The translations under genes and the position numbers were made by a program. Of a stretch of DNA of 64,000 nucleotides, positions 18,886 to 27,039 are shown piece after piece (position 1 is the first letter of the stretch; every line of letters begins with the position of its first letter). This DNA is from Microbacterium sp. 1.5R (GTDB lineage: Bacteria; Actinomycetota; Actinomycetes; Actinomycetales; Microbacteriaceae), in NCBI RefSeq assembly GCF_007667425.1, contig NZ_VDRC01000001.1, positions 887,379 through 951,378 on the forward strand, in the 5' to 3' direction. The notes beneath the pieces were generated by a model. That model made no database searches and was not told where the DNA came from. It worked only from the letters and a program-made list of their open reading frames with translations.

Positions 18886-19620
18886 TCACGCGGAGGCGCC
18901 GGACTCGGGCTTGCGCGCGCGGTGCAGGGCGACGATGCCGAAGGAGAGGTTGCGGTAGGCGACGTCCGCCCACCCGGCATCCCGGATCCAGGCCGCGAGA
19001 GTCTTCTGATCGGGCCATTCCCTGATCGACTCGTTGAGGTAGTCGTAGGCGGCGCCGTTGGTGCCGGCGACGCGGGCCACTCGAGGGAGTACTCGCGCGT
19101 TGTAGAAGCGGTACGCGGAGCGGAAGAGCGGACGCGGGGGCGTCGAGAACTCGTTGACCACGAGACGACCGCCGGGCTTCGTGACGCGGAACAGCTCGCG
19201 CAGCGCCTTCTTCGGGTCGTTCACGTTGCGGAGCGCGTACGACATCGTCACGGCGTCGAACTCGTCGTCGGCGAACGGGAGATCGGTCGCATCGGCCTGG
19301 ACGAACGAGAGATTGCGCATCCGCCCGTGGCGGCGCTGCCCCTCGGCCAGCATGCCCGGCGAGAAGTCGGCGGCCACCACCTCGGCGCCGCTGCGAGCGA
19401 GGGATGCCGAGGACGACGCCGTACCCGCGCCGAGGTCGAGGATCTTCTCGCCCGGCTTCGGGGCGACGGCCCGCGTCGTGGCGGCGCGCCACAGCGCGTC
19501 GTTGCCGACGGTCATCGCGGTGTTCGTGCGGTCGTAGCCTGCGGCGACCTGGTCGAACATGCCGCTCACGCGGGAGGGGTCCTTGCCGAGGTCGGCGCGG
19601 TTGTCATCGTTCGGGGTCAC
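18886..19620 (-). CDS. menG: Demethylmenaquinone methyltransferase
   Basis: A 244-aa class I SAM methyltransferase of the UbiE/MenG family, making the last methylation step to menaquinone. The SAM-binding ILDLGAGTAS is near residue 57, TMSYALRNVNDPKKALRE near 130 and the C-terminal FGIVALHRA segment are UbiE signatures, as is the YDRTNTAMT start region. It begins with GTG at 19620, with TAGACT 6 nt upstream. It is followed by the polyprenyl synthase gene after 45 bp. Confidence 0.94.
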   Translation of the reverse strand: MTPNDDNRADLGKDPSRVSGMFDQVAAGYDRTNTAMTVGNDALWRAATTRAVAPKPGEKILDLGAGTASSSASLARSGAEVVAADFSPGMLAEGQRRHGRMRNLSFVQADATDLPFADDEFDAVTMSYALRNVNDPKKALRELFRVTKPGGRLVVNEFSTPPRPLFRSAYRFYNARVLPRVARVAGTNGAAYDYLNESIREWPDQKTLAAWIRDAGWADVAYRNLSFGIVALHRARKPESGASA

Positions 19621-19626
19621 GCGTCC

Positions 19627-19632
19627 AGTCTA
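19627..19632 (-). promoter_or_regulatory. Leaderless-type -10 of menG (TAGACT)
   Basis: TAGACT, 6 nt before the GTG at 19620. Confidence 0.7.
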
Positions 19633-20193
19633 GGCGCGGGGCCTGGGCGCCAGCCCCAGAGCCTCCAGCCGATCCAGCCAGGCGTCGGCCGTCGCGTCGT
19701 CGAAGGGAGCGACCTGCGTCCGCACCCCCTGCTCGAGGTCGAGGGCGAGTGCTTCGAGCTGCTCCCGCACCGGCGCGGGATAGCCGAACCGCACGCTGTG
19801 CTCGGCCCACTCGTCGCGGTCGTCGACCCACGTGCCCCGGTCGCCGACCACCCGCACGACGTCGAGATCCATGTCGATGCCGGTCGCGAGGAGGGGATCG
19901 TCCGTCCACCGCACGTCCCAGCCGAGGTCGATGTACACGCGCATCCCCCGCGGGTGATCGCGATTCACCGTGAGCGCGTAGTCCGTTCGTCGAGGTATCA
20001 GCGTCACGTTCGGGGTCTCGGCGATGAACGACGCACCCGGCCGCGCGCTCGGCCAGCCGATGGGTTGACCGAGCCAATCGCCCCACTCGTCGGCGCCGAG
20101 GTAGACGCACTCGTGGCGCCAGTGCGGCGAGCCGTCCCACTTGCGCCACTGGAAGATCATCTCGGCGCCAAGCGCGGGGCGGGCATCGCTCAT
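19630..20193 (-). CDS. DUF402 family protein
   Basis: A 187-aa soluble protein of the DUF402 fold (FomD/Ntdp-like barrel), a group that includes nucleoside di- and triphosphatases and nucleotide-sugar hydrolases. The acidic metal-site pattern is visible in the middle: RVYIDLGWDVRWTDD, GIDMDLDVV and WVDDRDEWAEH. Its substrate is unknown. It ends 10 bp before the menG start and so overlaps the menG promoter. The ATG at 20193 has TACGCT 6 nt upstream, in a divergent arrangement with menF. Confidence 0.82.
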   Translation of the reverse strand: MSDARPALGAEMIFQWRKWDGSPHWRHECVYLGADEWGDWLGQPIGWPSARPGASFIAETPNVTLIPRRTDYALTVNRDHPRGMRVYIDLGWDVRWTDDPLLATGIDMDLDVVRVVGDRGTWVDDRDEWAEHSVRFGYPAPVREQLEALALDLEQGVRTQVAPFDDATADAWLDRLEALGLAPRPRA

Positions 20194-20199
20194 GCCTTC

Positions 20200-20205
20200 A
20201 GCGTA
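20200..20205 (-). promoter_or_regulatory. Leaderless-type -10 (TACGCT)
   Basis: TACGCT, 6 nt before the DUF402 ATG at 20193. Confidence 0.65.
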
Positions 20206-20218
20206 GGCCGAGAACGTG

Positions 20219-20258
20219 AGCGCGTTCCGTCTCGCTGCGCTCGCTCGACGACCGGGGG
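20219..20258. repeat. REP-like sequence between divergent DUF402 and menF genes
   Basis: The minus strand reads CGTCGAGCGAGCGCAGCGAG, close to the GTCGTTGAGCG-AGCG arms at 56149-56243. It is a single arm, probably a degenerate copy of a dispersed intergenic palindrome. Confidence 0.45.
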
Positions 20259-20290
20259 GGGCGGCGCGGCCCCGACCTCCGGCGTCGAAC

Positions 20291-20296
20291 TAGGCT
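20291..20296 (+). promoter_or_regulatory. Leaderless-type -10 of menF (TAGGCT)
   Basis: TAGGCT, 6 nt before the GTG at 20303. Confidence 0.7.
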
Positions 20297-20302
20297 GAGA
20301 GG

Positions 20303-21565
20303 GTGAGCAGCAGGCTGGTCGTGCGGACCCGAGAGATCGACCCGATCGAAGACCCCCTGGCCTACGCCGACCCCGCCCGTCCGCTCGCCTGGCTGCGACG
20401 TGGCGACGGGATCGTCGCCGTCGGTCACGAGGCCGTGCACACCATCACGGTTCCCGCGGGCACCGGTCGCCCTCGCTCCGCCGTGATCGCCGACGCGTGG
20501 CGCGAGCTCAGCGCCGCCGCCGACATCGACGACCCCCTCACCCTGCCCGGCACCGGCCTCGTGGCCTTCGGCGCGCTCGCCTTCGACGAGGACTCGGCCG
20601 CCGACAGCGTGCTCGTGGTCCCCGCGCTCGTGATCGGCCGCCACCGCGGCCGCACCTGGCTCACCAGCATCCGCTCCGACGATGACTCCGGCGACGACCG
20701 TCCCGCCGCCGAGGCCGCGACCCGCCCCTACGGACCGCACTGGGCGGGGACGGTCGGACCGGGGGCGCAGAGTCCGCAGGGATACCAGGATTCGGTCCGT
20801 CGTGCGCTCACGCGCATCGCCGACGGCGAGGTGAGCAAGGTGGTGCTCGCCCGCGACCTCACCGGCAGCATCCCGGCCGGTTCAGACCTGCGGCGCCTCG
20901 TCCGCGCTCTGTCCACCGGCTACCCCGACACCTGGGCGTTCGCGGTCGACGGACTCATCGGCGCGAGCCCCGAGACGCTCGTCACCGTGCAGCAGCGCAC
21001 CGTCACCGCGCGGGTGCTGGCCGGCACGATCGGACGGGGAGCGGATGCCGACGCCGACACCGCGGCATCCGCTCATCTGGCGTCCAGCACGAAGGACCTC
21101 GACGAGCACCAGTACGCCGTGCAGAGCGTGCTCGCGTCGCTGCGGCCGCACACCAGGGCGCTCGCGGCCAGCGAGCAGCCGTTCCTGCTGAAGCTGCCGA
21201 ACCTCTTCCACCTGGCGACCGACGTCGAGGGCGAGCTCGCCGACGGCGGGTCGTCGCTCGACCTGGTCGGTGCGCTGCATCCGACAGCCGCGGTCGCCGG
21301 GACGCCGACCCCGGCCGCGATCGCGACGATCCGCGAGCTGGAGCCCTTCGACCGAGGCCGCTACGCGGGCCCCGTCGGCTGGGTCGACGCGCACGGGAAC
21401 GGCGAGTGGGCGATCGCGCTGCGCTGCGCGCAGTTCACGACCGACGACGACGACATCGCCGTCACGGCGTATGCCGGCGCCGGGATCGTCGCCGGCTCCG
21501 ATCCGGAATCGGAGCTGCTGGAGACACGGGTGAAGTTCCGACCCCTGGTCGACGCGCTGGCCTGA
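20303..21565 (+). CDS. menF: Isochorismate synthase
   Basis: A 420-aa chorismate-utilising enzyme that converts chorismate to isochorismate, the entry to menaquinone synthesis. Conserved blocks of the ADC synthase/MenF fold are visible: EVSKVVLARDL near 175, FAVDGLIGASPETLV, ARVLAGTIGRGAD, SSTKDLDEHQYAVQSV, LHPTAAVAGTP and GRYAGPVGWVDAHGNGEWAIALRCA. With no PabA-type partner nearby and menD and menG adjacent, isochorismate synthase is much more likely than anthranilate or aminodeoxychorismate synthase. The start is GTG 20303. Confidence 0.92.
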   Translation: MSSRLVVRTREIDPIEDPLAYADPARPLAWLRRGDGIVAVGHEAVHTITVPAGTGRPRSAVIADAWRELSAAADIDDPLTLPGTGLVAFGALAFDEDSAADSVLVVPALVIGRHRGRTWLTSIRSDDDSGDDRPAAEAATRPYGPHWAGTVGPGAQSPQGYQDSVRRALTRIADGEVSKVVLARDLTGSIPAGSDLRRLVRALSTGYPDTWAFAVDGLIGASPETLVTVQQRTVTARVLAGTIGRGADADADTAASAHLASSTKDLDEHQYAVQSVLASLRPHTRALAASEQPFLLKLPNLFHLATDVEGELADGGSSLDLVGALHPTAAVAGTPTPAAIATIRELEPFDRGRYAGPVGWVDAHGNGEWAIALRCAQFTTDDDDIAVTAYAGAGIVAGSDPESELLETRVKFRPLVDALA

Positions 21566-21627
21566 GCGGCGCGATCCGCCTCGTCGCTGCGCTCCACGCT
21601 CGACCCGGGAGGGGACACCGCGCGCGG

Positions 21628-22470
21628 TCAGCTCGCTGCGAGGCGCTTCTTCTCGGCCTCGACGTCGTAGTCGGCGGCCGGCCACTGCGGATCGATCCGC
21701 TGCATCGCGTCGAGCAGCAGCTCCTGCACGGCGAGCCGCGCGTACCACTTGTGATCCGCGGGGACCACGTGCCAGGGAGCGGCCTCGGTGGAGGTGCGGT
21801 CGAAGACGGCCTGGTATGCCTCCATGTACTGCAGCCACAGCATCCGTTCGTCGACGTCGCCGGGGTTGTACTTCCAGTGCTTGTCCGGACGCTCGAGGCG
21901 CTCCATGAGGCGCGACTTCTGCTCGTCGCGCGAGATGTGGAGCATGACCTTGACGATGCGGGTTCCGGATGCCGCGACGCGCTGCTCGAACTCGTTGATC
22001 GCGCCGTAGCGTCGCTCGATCTCGTCCGCTGCCGCGAGCTGCCGCACCCGGCCGATCAGCACGTCTTCGTAATGCGAGCGGTCGAACACCCCGATGAACC
22101 CGGGCTCGGGCAGCCCCCGCTCGACCCGCCACAGGAAGTCGTGCGAGAGCTCCTCGGGCGTCGGAGCCTTGAATGCGGTGAGCGCGACGCCCTGCGGGTC
22201 GACGCCGCCGACGACGTGCCGCACGATGCCGCCCTTGCCCGCGGAGTCCATCGCCTGGAGGATCAGCAGCACCGAATCGGTCGCGACCCCCACCCGACTC
22301 TCGGCGAACAGGCGTTCCTGCAGACCGTTCAGTTCGTCGAGTCCCGTCGCGAGATCACGCCGTCCGTCGGACTTGCGGCCGTGATACCCCGGCGTGCTCG
22401 ACGGGTCGACGTCGGCGAGGCGGAAGCCGTCGCCCACCTGCAGGGTGCGGGACCAGGAGTGCGCGTTCAT
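21628..22470 (-). CDS. Polyphosphate kinase 2 family protein
   Basis: A 280-aa PPK2 enzyme that uses polyphosphate to phosphorylate nucleotides. The P-loop-like QAMDSAGKGG is near residue 70, the Walker B-like FDRSHYEDVLIGRV near 128, and the lid region RLMERLERPDKHWKYNPGDVDER near 187. The length fits a single-domain PPK2 of the class I/III type; whether it prefers AMP, ADP or GDP is not readable. It is convergent with menF and on the same strand as menD, with no evident functional link to quinone synthesis. Confidence 0.92.
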   Translation of the reverse strand: MNAHSWSRTLQVGDGFRLADVDPSSTPGYHGRKSDGRRDLATGLDELNGLQERLFAESRVGVATDSVLLILQAMDSAGKGGIVRHVVGGVDPQGVALTAFKAPTPEELSHDFLWRVERGLPEPGFIGVFDRSHYEDVLIGRVRQLAAADEIERRYGAINEFEQRVAASGTRIVKVMLHISRDEQKSRLMERLERPDKHWKYNPGDVDERMLWLQYMEAYQAVFDRTSTEAAPWHVVPADHKWYARLAVQELLLDAMQRIDPQWPAADYDVEAEKKRLAAS

Positions 22471-22515
22471 GCGCCCATCCTGCCACCGCCCGGCGACAGG
22501 GGGTGGGTGACCGGA

Positions 22516-24180
22516 TCACCGAGCCAGTGGGACCTCGATCAGCTGACGGCCGCCGGCGGGCGTCGTGAGCGCCTGATCGAGCGCCGCACGCGTGGTGATC
22601 CGCTGGTACTCCCAGCCGTACGCGCGAGCGAGATGCTCGAGACGCACGGTGTGGGGCGTGTAGAAGGCCCGGTCGAGTGCGGCACGGCCCGCGGTGCCTG
22701 CGACCTCGAGACCGTCGAAGATCGTGCCGCCCCCGTCGTTTCCGACGACGACCTGGAGTCGAGGTTCCGACTCGTCGGGCGGAAGCAGCAGCGCACCCAC
22801 GTCATGGAGGAAGGCGAGGTCGCCCAGCAGCACCCGAGTCACTCCGGGCGCCCCGCCCGCCTGACTCGCGAGGGCGACACCCGTGGCCGTGGCGATCGTG
22901 CCGTCGATGCCGGCGAGTCCGCGGTTCGCGTGCACGGGCACCTTCTTACCCCCGAGCACCGCGTCGGCGACGCGCACGAGGCGCGACGAGCCGAAGACGA
23001 GCCGGTCGTGCGGCCACGTCGCGCGCCACACCGCATCGACGAGCAGCTCGCGGTCGAGCGGCCGTCGGACCGCCGCGAGCTCCGCCTGCACCGCTTCGCG
23101 TCGTGCAGCCGGATCCGCCGAGGAGAGGCCGCCCTGATCCGGCGCGCCCTCGCTGAGGTCGATCACCTGCGCGGCGGACGCCGTGAGCCACGCACCGAGC
23201 CACGCCCGGTCGGCGTCTCCCGCCGCGACCGACACCGCCGCGGCAGAGGTGGTGCGCCCGTTGAGGTCGAGCTCTTCACCGCCGTGCCGAACGGCGATGA
23301 CCTCGACGTCGGCGCGCGACAGCAGACGGGCCACCTCGCGGCTGAGCGTCGGGTGACCGAGGACGATCGCTCGTTCGATCCGGCCGCCGAGCTCGGGCTC
23401 ACCGAGCAGGGCACGGTACCCGTGCACGAGGTGACGGCCGAAGCGCGCACCGCTGACGATCTCGGCGATGAGTGGCCAGGACCCCGCATGTGCGATCTCC
23501 TCGGCATCCGGTCCGGCATCCGCGCCGGCGATGACGACCGTGCGCAGGCCTCGGTCGACGACGAGCGGCTCCCCCGACGCGCGGCGCGGCGCATCGCCCT
23601 GCACGAGCGGCAGCTCGGGCCGCTCACCCGACAGCGGCTCGCGGGACGGCAGGTTGAGGTGCACGGGTCCGGCCACTCCGGGGAGGCCGTGCGCGGCATC
23701 CGCCCCCATGGCCACGGCGACCGCGTGAGCGCCGAGACCCGTCCAGTCGCCGTCGCCCGGCACGGGCGCATCGATCTCGTCGCGCACCCACGGGGAGAAC
23801 ATCCCGGGCTGGATCGTCGCCTGGTTCGCGCCGACTCCGCGCAGCTCGGGCGGGCGGTCGGCGGTCAGCAGCAGCAGGGGGATGCCGGAGTGGAACGCCT
23901 CGAGAGCCGCGGGGAGCAGGTTCGCGACCGCGGTGCCCGAGGTGCAGATCACCGCAGCGGGGACGCCGCTCTCCCTCGCGAGTCCCAGCGCGGTGAAGCC
24001 GGCGACGCGCTCGTCGATCCGCACGTGCACGCGCAGCGCGCCGTCGTCGGCCGCGCGCACCGCCGCGAGCGCGAGCGCCTGAGAGCGGGACCCCGGCGAG
24101 AGGACGATGTCGCGGAGACCGTGACCGACGAGCTCCGCGATGAGGGATGCCGCGGCATCCGTCGCCGGCGACGAGGTCAC
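22516..24180 (-). CDS. menD: 2-Succinyl-5-enolpyruvyl-6-hydroxy-3-cyclohexene-1-carboxylate synthase
   Basis: A 554-aa thiamine diphosphate enzyme that joins isochorismate and 2-oxoglutarate. The N-terminal IVLSPGSRSQALALA motif (near residues 27-41), RIDERVAGFTALGLA, CTSGTAVANLLPAALEA and LLLLTADRPPELRGVGANQ are MenD signatures, and the ThDP/Mg motif is seen in LGDLAFLHDVGAL and VVGNDGGGTIF. The GTG start at 24180 overlaps the stop of the PLDc_N gene by four bases (GTGA), showing translational coupling. The other men genes (B, C, E) are not in the window. Confidence 0.95.
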   Translation of the reverse strand: MTSSPATDAAASLIAELVGHGLRDIVLSPGSRSQALALAAVRAADDGALRVHVRIDERVAGFTALGLARESGVPAAVICTSGTAVANLLPAALEAFHSGIPLLLLTADRPPELRGVGANQATIQPGMFSPWVRDEIDAPVPGDGDWTGLGAHAVAVAMGADAAHGLPGVAGPVHLNLPSREPLSGERPELPLVQGDAPRRASGEPLVVDRGLRTVVIAGADAGPDAEEIAHAGSWPLIAEIVSGARFGRHLVHGYRALLGEPELGGRIERAIVLGHPTLSREVARLLSRADVEVIAVRHGGEELDLNGRTTSAAAVSVAAGDADRAWLGAWLTASAAQVIDLSEGAPDQGGLSSADPAARREAVQAELAAVRRPLDRELLVDAVWRATWPHDRLVFGSSRLVRVADAVLGGKKVPVHANRGLAGIDGTIATATGVALASQAGGAPGVTRVLLGDLAFLHDVGALLLPPDESEPRLQVVVGNDGGGTIFDGLEVAGTAGRAALDRAFYTPHTVRLEHLARAYGWEYQRITTRAALDQALTTPAGGRQLIEVPLAR

Positions 24181-24527
24181 GGACGCGGGTCCGGCGCGGC
24201 GCCGTCGTCGGTCTCGTCGTCGAGGCGGGCGAGTTCCTCCTCGAGGCGGCGGATGCGCGCATCCTGCTCGCTCTTGCTGATGCTGCGGAGGAACTGGGGG
24301 TCGTCGTCCGGCGCGACCGTGCGGATGGCGCCCTTGTCGTTCGCGCGGCGACGGCCGATCGTGAACCACAGGATGCCGCCGATGACCGGGATCAGCACGA
24401 CGATCGCGATCCAGGCGGCCTTCGGCACACCCCGGTGTCGCGTCGACGGCTGCACGGCGCAGTCGACGATGCTGTACACCCAGAACACAGCGGCCAGGAA
24501 GCCGCCCACGATCAACAGTCTCGCCAC
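24177..24527 (-). CDS. PLDc_N domain membrane protein
   Basis: A 116-aa membrane protein with two hydrophobic segments (residues 3-20 and about 38-58) around a short loop and the IGGILWFTIGRRR motif of the PLDc_N (phospholipase D-nuclease N-terminal) family, then a helical coiled-coil-like acidic tail. It has no catalytic phospholipase domain. It starts with GTG 24527 behind TAGACT and is coupled to menD by a 4-bp overlap. Proteins of this family are often found beside men genes in Actinobacteria; their job is unknown. Confidence 0.88.
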   Translation of the reverse strand: MARLLIVGGFLAAVFWVYSIVDCAVQPSTRHRGVPKAAWIAIVVLIPVIGGILWFTIGRRRANDKGAIRTVAPDDDPQFLRSISKSEQDARIRRLEEELARLDDETDDGAAPDPRP

Positions 24528-24533
24528 GTCTCC

Positions 24534-24539
24534 AGTCTA
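24534..24539 (-). promoter_or_regulatory. Leaderless-type -10 of the PLDc_N-menD pair (TAGACT)
   Basis: TAGACT, 6 nt before the GTG at 24527. Confidence 0.7.
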
Positions 24540-24619
24540 GATGCGCGGACGGACGGCGGCTCGGGGACGGGCGTCCGCCGGCCCACCGAGGCCGGATCGT
24601 TAGACGGTCCGAGACCCTC

Positions 24620-25786
24620 TCAGCGTGCCTTCAGCGCCTCGGCCATGCGATCGACCGCCTGCTCGATGATCGGACGGGGTGTCGCGAACACGAACCGCAT
24701 GAAGCCGACCCCGGCGACCCCGGTGGCCGATCCGTCGGTCAGGACGACGCCCGCACGCTCGCGGAAGAACTCGGCCGGCGCCTGGCCGAGGTCGAGCGCC
24801 CTCGCGTCGAGCCACCCGATGTACGTGCCCTCCGGAGCGCGGTACGCGATCTCGGGGATGCGCGCGGCGAGCGCCTCGCCGAGGAAGCGACGGTTGCCGT
24901 CGAGGTACTGCACGACCTCGGCGAGCCAGGCGCGATCGTCGCGGTACGCGGCGGTGTTCGCGATCACCCCGAGGTTGCTCGCGCCGTGCGACGCCATCAT
25001 GCCGATCGGTTCCCAGACGGCGCGGTCCGCTTCGTTGGTGAGGATGAGCTGCGCGGTCTTCAGGCCGGGCAGATTCCACGCCTTCGAGGCGGAGGTCGCG
25101 GTGATGGTGTGCGACGCCGCGGCATCCGAGACCGACGCGTACGGCACGTGCGCGCCGGGGGCGTAGACGAGCGGGGCATGGATCTCGTCCGAGAACACGC
25201 GCCCGCCGTGACGCGCGACGACCTCGCTCACCGCGAGCAGTTCGTCGCGCTCGAAGACGCGCCCCACCGGGTTGTACGGGTTGCAGAGGATGAGCAGACC
25301 GGCGCCGGCGCGGAACGCGGCGTCGATGCCGTCGAGATCGAGCGCGTAGCGTCCGTCGACGACGGTCATCGGCACCTGGATCACCTCGCGCCCCGCAGCC
25401 TCGGGAACCGTCAGGAACGGCATGTACGCGGGCGTCGGCACGATGACCGGCGACCCAGGGCGCGAGAAGTGCTGCATCGCGAGCTCGAGCCCCTGGATGA
25501 CGTCGGCGATCGGGTGGACGTCGGATGCCGGGACGGCCCATCCGTAGACGTCGCGCATCCACTCGGCGGCCGCCTGCGACATCTCGTCCGACACCGCGGA
25601 CGGCAGGTATCCGAACAGCCCCTGGTCGACGGCGGAGTGCACGGCGCGCGAGATGCCCGGCGCGACGCCGAAGTCCATCTCCGCGACGAACGCCCCCACC
25701 GCATCGGGGAACATCGACCACTTGAGTCCGCCGATCCGGCGGAGGTGGTCGACGTCGACGGCGTCGAAGGATGCGGCGAGACTCAT
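24620..25786 (-). CDS. PLP-dependent aminotransferase of the MalY/PatB (C-S lyase) type
   Basis: A 388-aa fold-type I PLP enzyme. The MalY/PatB family pattern is seen in GGLKWSMFPD near residue 18, FVAEMDFGVAP, GLFGYLPSA, ILCNPYNPVGRVF near 168, FSDEIHAPLVY near 200 and the PLP lysine in SASKAWNLPGLKTAQL near 233. Such enzymes cleave cystathionine or other C-S bonds, or act as aminotransferases. ATG 25786 has AAGGAG 6 nt upstream. It is followed by nothing coupled and preceded by a sugar dehydrogenase on the same strand 95 bp away. Confidence 0.9.
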   Translation of the reverse strand: MSLAASFDAVDVDHLRRIGGLKWSMFPDAVGAFVAEMDFGVAPGISRAVHSAVDQGLFGYLPSAVSDEMSQAAAEWMRDVYGWAVPASDVHPIADVIQGLELAMQHFSRPGSPVIVPTPAYMPFLTVPEAAGREVIQVPMTVVDGRYALDLDGIDAAFRAGAGLLILCNPYNPVGRVFERDELLAVSEVVARHGGRVFSDEIHAPLVYAPGAHVPYASVSDAAASHTITATSASKAWNLPGLKTAQLILTNEADRAVWEPIGMMASHGASNLGVIANTAAYRDDRAWLAEVVQYLDGNRRFLGEALAARIPEIAYRAPEGTYIGWLDARALDLGQAPAEFFRERAGVVLTDGSATGVAGVGFMRFVFATPRPIIEQAVDRMAEALKAR

Positions 25787-25881
25787 GCGGGCTCCTTGGC
25801 GGGGAAGTGGGTCGCTCCCATCCTTCCGTGTCTCGAGGGCATCGGGTGCATCGGGTGCATCGGCCTGGCGAAGCAGGACCC

Positions 25882-26937
25882 TCAGTCGATCTCGATCCGT
25901 ACGATCCGGTCGTCGCCGTCCTGCGGACTCCCCCGCCCGTCGGTGTTGTTCGTGACGACCCAGACGACGCCGTCGGGTGCTGCGACGACGTCGCGCAGCC
26001 TGCCCAGCTCTCCCCTCACCAGCTCGGTGCTCGACGAGAGGCCGTCGAGTGGGACGATGCGGAGCCGCTCGCCGCGCAGGTTGGCGATCAGGAGGTCCGC
26101 CCCGACGACCGCGATGCCGCTCGGACTCGCGGCATTCGGCTCCCACTGCTGCACCGGGTCGATGAAGTCGTCGTCCTCGGCGATGCCCTCGACCTCGGGC
26201 CACCCGTAGTTGCCGCCCGGTTCGATGACGTTCAATTCGTCCCAGGTGTCCTGCCCGAATTCGCTGGCGTACATCGTGCCGTCGGCATCCCACGCGATGC
26301 CCTGCGGATTCCGGTGCCCGAGGCTCCACACCGGGGAATCGTCGAACGGGTTGTCGTCCGGCACCGCCCCGTCGGGAGCGAGTCGCAGGATCTTCCCGGA
26401 CAGGGCGTCCGGATCCTGCGCACTGTCTCGGTCGCCGGCGTCGCCGGCGGTGACGTACAGCATCCCGTCCGGCCCGAACGCGATGCGACCGCCGTTGTGG
26501 GTGCGCGCCGACGGGATGCCGTCGATCACCGTCACGGCGGGTCCGAGCTCGAGGGCACCGGCGTCGCCGCTGATCTCGCGCCGTTCGACGCGGTTCTCGC
26601 CCTCCGCGGTGAAGTAGGTGAACAGCTCGCCCTCGTGCACGGCGATGCCGAGCAGCCCGCCCTCTCCGCCGTGGGCGACGCCCTCGATCGTGCCGACCTC
26701 GCGCTGGTCGTCGTCTCCGAGTTCGAGGATGCGGGCGCTGTCCCGCTCGCTCACGAGTGCGACGCCCTCGTGGAACGCGACCGACCAGGGGGCCTCGAGG
26801 CGATCGGCGACGGTGTCGGACAGGGCGGTCGATGCCGGGCGGGGCTCGGCGGCGCACGCTGCGAGAAGGAGGACGGATGCCGTGGCGGCGGCGGCGAGCG
26901 CGCGACGCGCGAGGGGCGGATCATGATCGGAGGGCAT
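25882..26937 (-). CDS. PQQ-type glucose/sorbosone dehydrogenase lipoprotein
   Basis: A 351-aa secreted protein with a lipoprotein signal (basic RRAL, hydrophobic core, LLLAAC lipobox near residue 26). The mature part is a six-bladed beta-propeller of the GSDH family: APWSVAFHEG, HGGEGGLLGIAVHE, THNGGRIAFGPDGMLYVTAGD, GHRNPQGIAWD and EFGQDTWDELNVI. Members oxidise sugars using PQQ outside the membrane; substrate and cofactor were not determined here. The start at ATG 26937 is supported by TTGGAT 6 nt upstream and the signal peptide. Confidence 0.88.
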   Translation of the reverse strand: MPSDHDPPLARRALAAAATASVLLLAACAAEPRPASTALSDTVADRLEAPWSVAFHEGVALVSERDSARILELGDDDQREVGTIEGVAHGGEGGLLGIAVHEGELFTYFTAEGENRVERREISGDAGALELGPAVTVIDGIPSARTHNGGRIAFGPDGMLYVTAGDAGDRDSAQDPDALSGKILRLAPDGAVPDDNPFDDSPVWSLGHRNPQGIAWDADGTMYASEFGQDTWDELNVIEPGGNYGWPEVEGIAEDDDFIDPVQQWEPNAASPSGIAVVGADLLIANLRGERLRIVPLDGLSSSTELVRGELGRLRDVVAAPDGVVWVVTNNTDGRGSPQDGDDRIVRIEID

Positions 26938-27027
26938 GCCCCCATCCAACGCGGCGCCCGTCGTCGCGACAAGGGGCCGGCGCCGACCGGCATCCACAGT
27001 CACCTCCCGCCACCGCACCCCCGTCGC

Positions 27028-27033
27028 TACGCT
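27028..27033 (+). promoter_or_regulatory. Leaderless-type -10 (TACGCT)
   Basis: TACGCT, 6 nt before the ATG at 27040, divergent from the sugar dehydrogenase. Confidence 0.65.
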
Positions 27034-27039
27034 GAGCGC

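Noticed and set aside
16168..20298. A 1376-codon open frame on the plus strand, antisense to the ferredoxin reductase, prenyl synthase and menG genes
   Set aside because: It mirrors the third-position GC bias of real genes on the other strand, has low-complexity Arg/Val/Glu-rich translation and no family features.
24620..26857. A 745-codon fused frame joining an Arg-rich N-terminus to the aminotransferase
   Set aside because: The N-terminal part is a shadow of the sugar dehydrogenase gene in another frame; the aminotransferase has its own ATG and AAGGAG at 25786.
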